A stretch of DNA of 8,307 nt. Source: Hyphomicrobiales bacterium (GTDB taxonomy: Bacteria > Pseudomonadota > Alphaproteobacteria > Rhizobiales > S144-23). Made by a program: the position numbers and the translations under genes. The first letter of the stretch is position 1. Each line of letters opens with the position of its first letter. The stretch lies in contig WGBL01000021.1 of the NCBI GenBank assembly GCA_015494375.1, forward strand, positions 1 through 8,307, in the 5' to 3' direction. The notes beneath the pieces are model-generated. The model did not search any database. It was not told the DNA's origin and saw nothing but the letters and a program-made list of their open reading frames with translations. Shown piece by piece: positions 4,999 through 8,307 of this stretch.

Positions 4999-7815
4999 AT
5001 GTCGAAGTCCGACGATCACGCACCGCGCCCGGTGCCTCCAGAGCGACATGCGCATCACGAGCGCCAGGCCCAACACGAGCATCATTCCCATGCCCAACAC
5101 CAGTGGCAAGCGCAACATGGCGGGCTCGGGCCTCGGTCGGCCGAGCGCCAGCCACATGAAGCCGCGGACGTGCTTGCTCACTCGCAATCGGCGATGAGCA
5201 GTGGCGCCCAGCGTGATCCGCGCTATGCGCCCCGGTTTGATCGGTTTGCGAGCGCATATCAGGCCTCGGGAGAGCAGGCCCCCGCCGCAGGGGCGGTGGT
5301 CCAGGACGCTGCCGCAGATCCGAGGCGAGTGCAGGCGCCGCAAGTCACATATGCGCAACAGGCCCAGGACGTTCAGCAGCCCCAGAACGTTCAGCATACC
5401 CGGAGCGTTCAGCAACCCCATAGCGCACAGGTGCCGCAAGTTGGTATGGCGGCGGCAGGTGCCTCTCATCCGTCCGGTCGCGTGCCCGCTCAGGCGCAGA
5501 GCTTCGCGCCCCAGGTGCCCCAAGCGCCCGAAGCCCCTCAGGCGCCTCAAACGGAGACGGCGCCAATGCGCGATGCCTATCCGAGCCACCGGGATGTGCG
5601 CGATACCTCACAGGCGCGACAGGCGCAGACGCAGACGCAGGCTGGTGCTACGGTTGCCGCATCAAGCCCACGAACGGAGCCGACGACGCGGCCCGGCGCT
5701 GCCCCTACCGCTGCCCGTGCTTCTGCCCCCGCCTCTACCTCCGCCTCTGCTTATGAGGCACCCAATGCGGCTCCAGGCAATCCGGCGCGCCCGAGCGGCT
5801 ATTACATGCCGCCTTCGGCGGGCGCCGAGCGCGCTGCCGACGCCGCGCGGGAGAGCGAGCGGTCAAGGCCCACGCATGGCCCGGACGACACCTCTCCTCG
5901 CACCGGGAACCTGGGTGGTGAGCGCCCGACCCGAGCCTATGCCGAGCCAATCTACACCGGCCCAGACCGGAGGGGCGCATCCGAGGCCAACCAAGACCCG
6001 CTCAACGACCTGTCCCGCTTCCCGAGCCACAATCACGGCCTCGCCCATTCCGAAGGCGGGCGGCAAACGGGTGACGCCGGGATGAGCGCACAGACGGGGG
6101 CGGCGGGCCCTCAATCGGATACGGCCGACGATCTGTTGGCGGCCGAGCGCACGGCAGAGGAATTGCGTAGCTACTTCGAGCAAGCGCGTGCTCTCGAGGC
6201 CGGACCGCCCGCTGATTTGGGGAATCCGAGCGGCGCTTCCGCTCGGTCCGGCATGGCCGCTCCCAGCCGCGAAGGATTTGCCGGGCGCGGATCAGAGGAA
6301 GGGCGCAGATCGGAGGAGCGCGCAACTGTCGAGGCCCGAGGGCCCAAGACGCACGATTTTCAGGACTATGGAGCGGGTCTTGGCGAGGAACGCGATGGAT
6401 TTGAGCCGCTGAGCAGTCTTGAGGCAACGCTGCCGCTCACGCACGACCCGCAATATGTGCCGCTCGACCCCTATGCAACCGGACCAGCGCCCCTTGCTGG
6501 CACCGACGCTGCCGGCGGCACCGATGAGATTGCAGGGGCCGACTCGCGGCTTTCCGAGCAGGAGCTGGGCTCCCATCTCGAGGCACCTGCCGATGAGCCT
6601 GCGGCCCTAGCGGCTGACGACTATCACGAAGGAACAGGTGGGCGGCGCGGTGTTCTCGTTATCGGTGCCTTGATGGCGGCGGTCGCCGCGGGAGGCGCCC
6701 TCGGGTTCGCCTACAAGTTCCTTTCCGCCGATCGGAGCGCCGATGGCAAGCCGCCACTCGTTGTCGCCGACCGCGGGCCCGTGAAGAGCGCCCCGGGTGA
6801 CCCGGGCGGGCGCGCCTTCGAGGGAGGCTCCAAAACCATTTATGATCGGCTCTCGGGCGATGGTGGCGGCAAGGCGGACGAGGCGCGTCTTGTCCCGCGC
6901 ACCGAATCTGCTCAGCCCAGAACGAAGGACGAAAGCGCGCGATTGGGGACCGATGATGCGGCCCTGGGGCTGCGCGGGACCGGTGACGACCTGACGCCCC
7001 AGGGGGCCTTGGCTGCGGCCGAAGCTGCGCTCAAGTCTGGTGGAAGTTCCGTTGGCGCCGATGATGCGATGAGCAGCGGCTCACGCGCAGGCAGAGTAGC
7101 GAGCGAGCCAGCTGCCACGCGCAAAAAAGGGGTGGGGGGAGTCCGTCGGGTCAAGACGGTGATTGTCTCAGCCGACGGGATCGTTCCGGCGGGTGCGCGC
7201 AGTGCTGTCGAGGGCAGGCGAGACTCGGCTTCCGCCGGTGGCTCCGACGGCGTTGCCATTCCCGGGATCTCGCTTTCGGGCGGTGGGCTTACGCTACCAT
7301 CGGGGCTTACCAAGACGCGCAGCGCCCGTTCGGGCCTCGGCGCCAATGTGCCGCCGCCGGTGCGCGCAGCGAGTGGCGAAAGGGCGAGGAGTGGTGCGCC
7401 CGCCTCTCGAGAGGCCGAGGCGAAGGCTAGAAATGCCCGGCAGCCATCCCAGCGCGAGGTCAAGCTGGCTGCGCGGACGCCGTCCGCGCCCGTTGTCCGC
7501 CCCCCGACATCGACAAGGAATGCTGCGACTGCCACCTCGGCCAGTGGCGGTGCCGGTGGCCTCGGCGGCTATGTGGTTCAGGTGTCGGCGCGCCGCAATC
7601 TTCAGGATGCGCTCAAGGCCTTCATCTCACTGCGCAAGAGGTATTCGACGATCCTCGGCGCCAAGCAACCCGACATCCAGGAAGCGGACCTCGGCACCCG
7701 CGGCAAGTGGTATCGTTTGCGCATCGGCCCGCCGGTGTCCAAGCAAGCGGCGATCGACCTCTGCCGCAAGCTCAAGTCGGCCGGCTGGAAGGGCTGCATT
7801 GTCAAGGCGTATTGA
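4999..7815 (+). CDS. Large SPOR-domain single-pass membrane protein
   Basis: The 938-residue protein has three parts. Residues 1-550 are low-complexity, rich in Ala, Pro, Gln and His, with a His cluster at 17-40 (nine His in 24 residues), hexapeptide repeats at about 123-146, a short motif DPLNDLSRF at 333-341 and an acidic helix-forming stretch at about 375-400. One hydrophobic segment at 551-575 (GVLVIGALMAAVAAGGALGF onward) follows GGRR, so the N-terminus should be cytoplasmic and the rest periplasmic. After a disordered linker, the C-terminal SPOR domain (about 857-938) runs from GGYVVQVSARRN to WKGCIVKAY. SPOR domains bind glycan strands lacking stem peptides, which mark the division septum. 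Alphaproteobacterial relatives at this locus share the plan; the post-membrane segment GPVKSAPGDPGG resembles them. The role in division or septal wall remodelling is inferred from the domain. nagZ follows closely, suggesting cotranscription. Confidence 0.88.
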   Translation: MSKSDDHAPRPVPPERHAHHERQAQHEHHSHAQHQWQAQHGGLGPRSAERQPHEAADVLAHSQSAMSSGAQRDPRYAPRFDRFASAYQASGEQAPAAGAVVQDAAADPRRVQAPQVTYAQQAQDVQQPQNVQHTRSVQQPHSAQVPQVGMAAAGASHPSGRVPAQAQSFAPQVPQAPEAPQAPQTETAPMRDAYPSHRDVRDTSQARQAQTQTQAGATVAASSPRTEPTTRPGAAPTAARASAPASTSASAYEAPNAAPGNPARPSGYYMPPSAGAERAADAARESERSRPTHGPDDTSPRTGNLGGERPTRAYAEPIYTGPDRRGASEANQDPLNDLSRFPSHNHGLAHSEGGRQTGDAGMSAQTGAAGPQSDTADDLLAAERTAEELRSYFEQARALEAGPPADLGNPSGASARSGMAAPSREGFAGRGSEEGRRSEERATVEARGPKTHDFQDYGAGLGEERDGFEPLSSLEATLPLTHDPQYVPLDPYATGPAPLAGTDAAGGTDEIAGADSRLSEQELGSHLEAPADEPAALAADDYHEGTGGRRGVLVIGALMAAVAAGGALGFAYKFLSADRSADGKPPLVVADRGPVKSAPGDPGGRAFEGGSKTIYDRLSGDGGGKADEARLVPRTESAQPRTKDESARLGTDDAALGLRGTGDDLTPQGALAAAEAALKSGGSSVGADDAMSSGSRAGRVASEPAATRKKGVGGVRRVKTVIVSADGIVPAGARSAVEGRRDSASAGGSDGVAIPGISLSGGGLTLPSGLTKTRSARSGLGANVPPPVRAASGERARSGAPASREAEAKARNARQPSQREVKLAARTPSAPVVRPPTSTRNAATATSASGGAGGLGGYVVQVSARRNLQDALKAFISLRKRYSTILGAKQPDIQEADLGTRGKWYRLRIGPPVSKQAAIDLCRKLKSAGWKGCIVKAY
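5365..5436 (+). repeat. Four 18-bp in-frame units (hexapeptide repeat) in the SPOR gene
   Basis: Consecutive 18-base units begin at 5365, 5383, 5401 and 5419 and encode QDVQQP, QNVQHT, RSVQQP and HSAQVP. The first three share GTTCAGCA at the same place in each unit; the fourth has decayed. Because the period is a multiple of three, copy-number change would keep the reading frame. They lie in the disordered cytoplasmic region, so they probably change its length rather than a folded site. Confidence 0.75.
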
Positions 7816-7910
7816 GCACGCCGAGGCAGCGGCAAGCGGATCAGCGTGAGAGCGGGCCTGTGGCAGCCGGAGCGTCCCACAAGCCAGAGTCCGCACCTTT
7901 GAGCGAGGCA

Positions 7911-8281
7911 GTGCCGCTGGCGGCCGAGAGACCGCGGGCTTTCATCACCGGGCTCTCGGGGCCTGAGCTCACACCAGAAGAGCGCGCATTCGTTGCCCGC
8001 TCATGCCCCACCGGCCTCATACTGTTTGCCCGCAACGCCCGCGAGCCCGAGCAGTTGCGCGATCTCATCGCCGCCTTTCGAGACGCAGCGGGCGGGCGGC
8101 GGATCCTTGTTCTCATCGATCAGGAGGGCGGGCGTGTGCAGCGGCTGGGCCCGCCCCATTGGCGCAAGTGGCCCGCCCCGGGGCTCTTGGCACGCGCCTA
8201 TGCCGCCGATCCCGACGGCGCAGTGGCGCTCGCGCGGCGCTTCGGCCAGGCGATTGCAAGTGAGCTCGCAGGCCTTGGCAT
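7911..8281 (+). CDS. nagZ: Beta-N-acetylhexosaminidase NagZ, N-terminal part (cut at contig end)
   Basis: The visible 123-124 residues match the N-terminus of glycoside hydrolase family 3 NagZ, with FITGLSGPELTPEERAF, then GLILFARN at 35-42 and the diagnostic IDQEGGRVQRL at 69-79. NagZ removes N-acetylglucosamine from 1,6-anhydro-muropeptides in the cytoplasm during peptidoglycan recycling. The catalytic Asp and the His/Asp loop lie beyond the window. The start is uncertain. GTG 7911 gives a length before the first motif like that of relatives, but has only GAGG two bases upstream. TTG 7899, GTG 7860 and TTG 7812 (overlapping the SPOR stop codon) are in the same open frame. Genomic sequence ends at about 8281, where the adapter begins, so the truncation is technical. 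The tight junction with the SPOR gene suggests one operon. Confidence 0.9.
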
Positions 8282-8307
8282 CTGTCTCTTATACACATCT
8301 CCGAGCC
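8282..8307 (+). other. Nextera/Tn5 transposase adapter (sequencing artefact)
   Basis: CTGTCTCTTATACACATCT at 8282-8300 is the 19-base Tn5 mosaic end as it appears at read ends, and CCGAGCC at 8301-8307 is the start of the Nextera i7-side extension. Together they match the known adapter over 26 bases. It is therefore residual library sequence at a contig end. Read on the minus strand, it produces the peptide start MCIRDR, a well-known contaminant signature. Confidence 0.97.

Noticed and set aside
5365..5436. Possible CRISPR-like repeat array
   Set aside because: Units are only 18 bp, contiguous without spacers, in frame and degenerate: this is a coding hexapeptide repeat.
5201..6085. Long arginine/proline-rich open frame (294 codons) inside the SPOR gene
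   Set aside because: Out-of-frame shadow of low-complexity coding sequence; the composition is what GC-rich frame shifts give.
1..8281. A new defence, mobile or biosynthetic system
   Set aside because: Every sizeable gene belongs to a housekeeping family in a familiar order; no integrase, transposase, nuclease cassette or composition shift was seen.
8113..8298. Minus-strand open frame beginning MCIRDR
   Set aside because: Its start lies within the Nextera adapter, and the rest is antisense to nagZ.

Overview
The window looks like a chromosomal housekeeping stretch of a GC-rich alphaproteobacterium, most likely of the order Hyphomicrobiales (Rhizobiales). This rests on two things: the protein sequences, especially ErpA, the alphaproteobacterial-style Dgt and ArgS, and a long SPOR-domain membrane protein; and the gene order erpA / dgt - argS - SPOR protein - nagZ, which I recall as conserved in that order. 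No database search was possible, so the placement is inference.

Layout. Positions 1-90 (minus) hold the first 30 codons of xthA, running off the left edge. Diverging from it across an AT-rich gap is a small three-helix membrane protein of unknown function (360-725, plus). It converges on erpA (843-1184, minus), an Fe-S cluster carrier. From 1185 a second divergent region leads into a rightward cluster: dgt (1457-2776), argS (2933-4714), a 938-residue SPOR-domain protein (4999-7815) and the 5' part of nagZ (7911 to the end of genomic sequence).

The genes do ordinary work: DNA repair (xthA), Fe-S maturation (erpA), dNTP pool control (dgt), tRNA charging (argS), peptidoglycan binding, probably at the septum (SPOR protein), and muropeptide recycling (nagZ). 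SPOR protein and nagZ are adjacent cell-wall genes and probably cotranscribed. I see no mobile element, CRISPR array, RNA gene, toxin-antitoxin pair or defence system, and no support for a new multi-gene system.

The interesting material is small and lies between genes. There is a perfect 11-bp inverted repeat just before the dgt ribosome binding site. The dgt 3' end is duplicated as two 37-bp copies with a hairpin filling the spacer exactly. Nested direct repeats lie upstream of the SPOR gene. The SPOR protein has a histidine-rich, repeat-bearing cytoplasmic region.

The last 26 bases (8282-8307) are not genomic: they match the Nextera/Tn5 transposase adapter, so the sequence is a contig end with untrimmed adapter, and nagZ is cut there by assembly rather than by biology.
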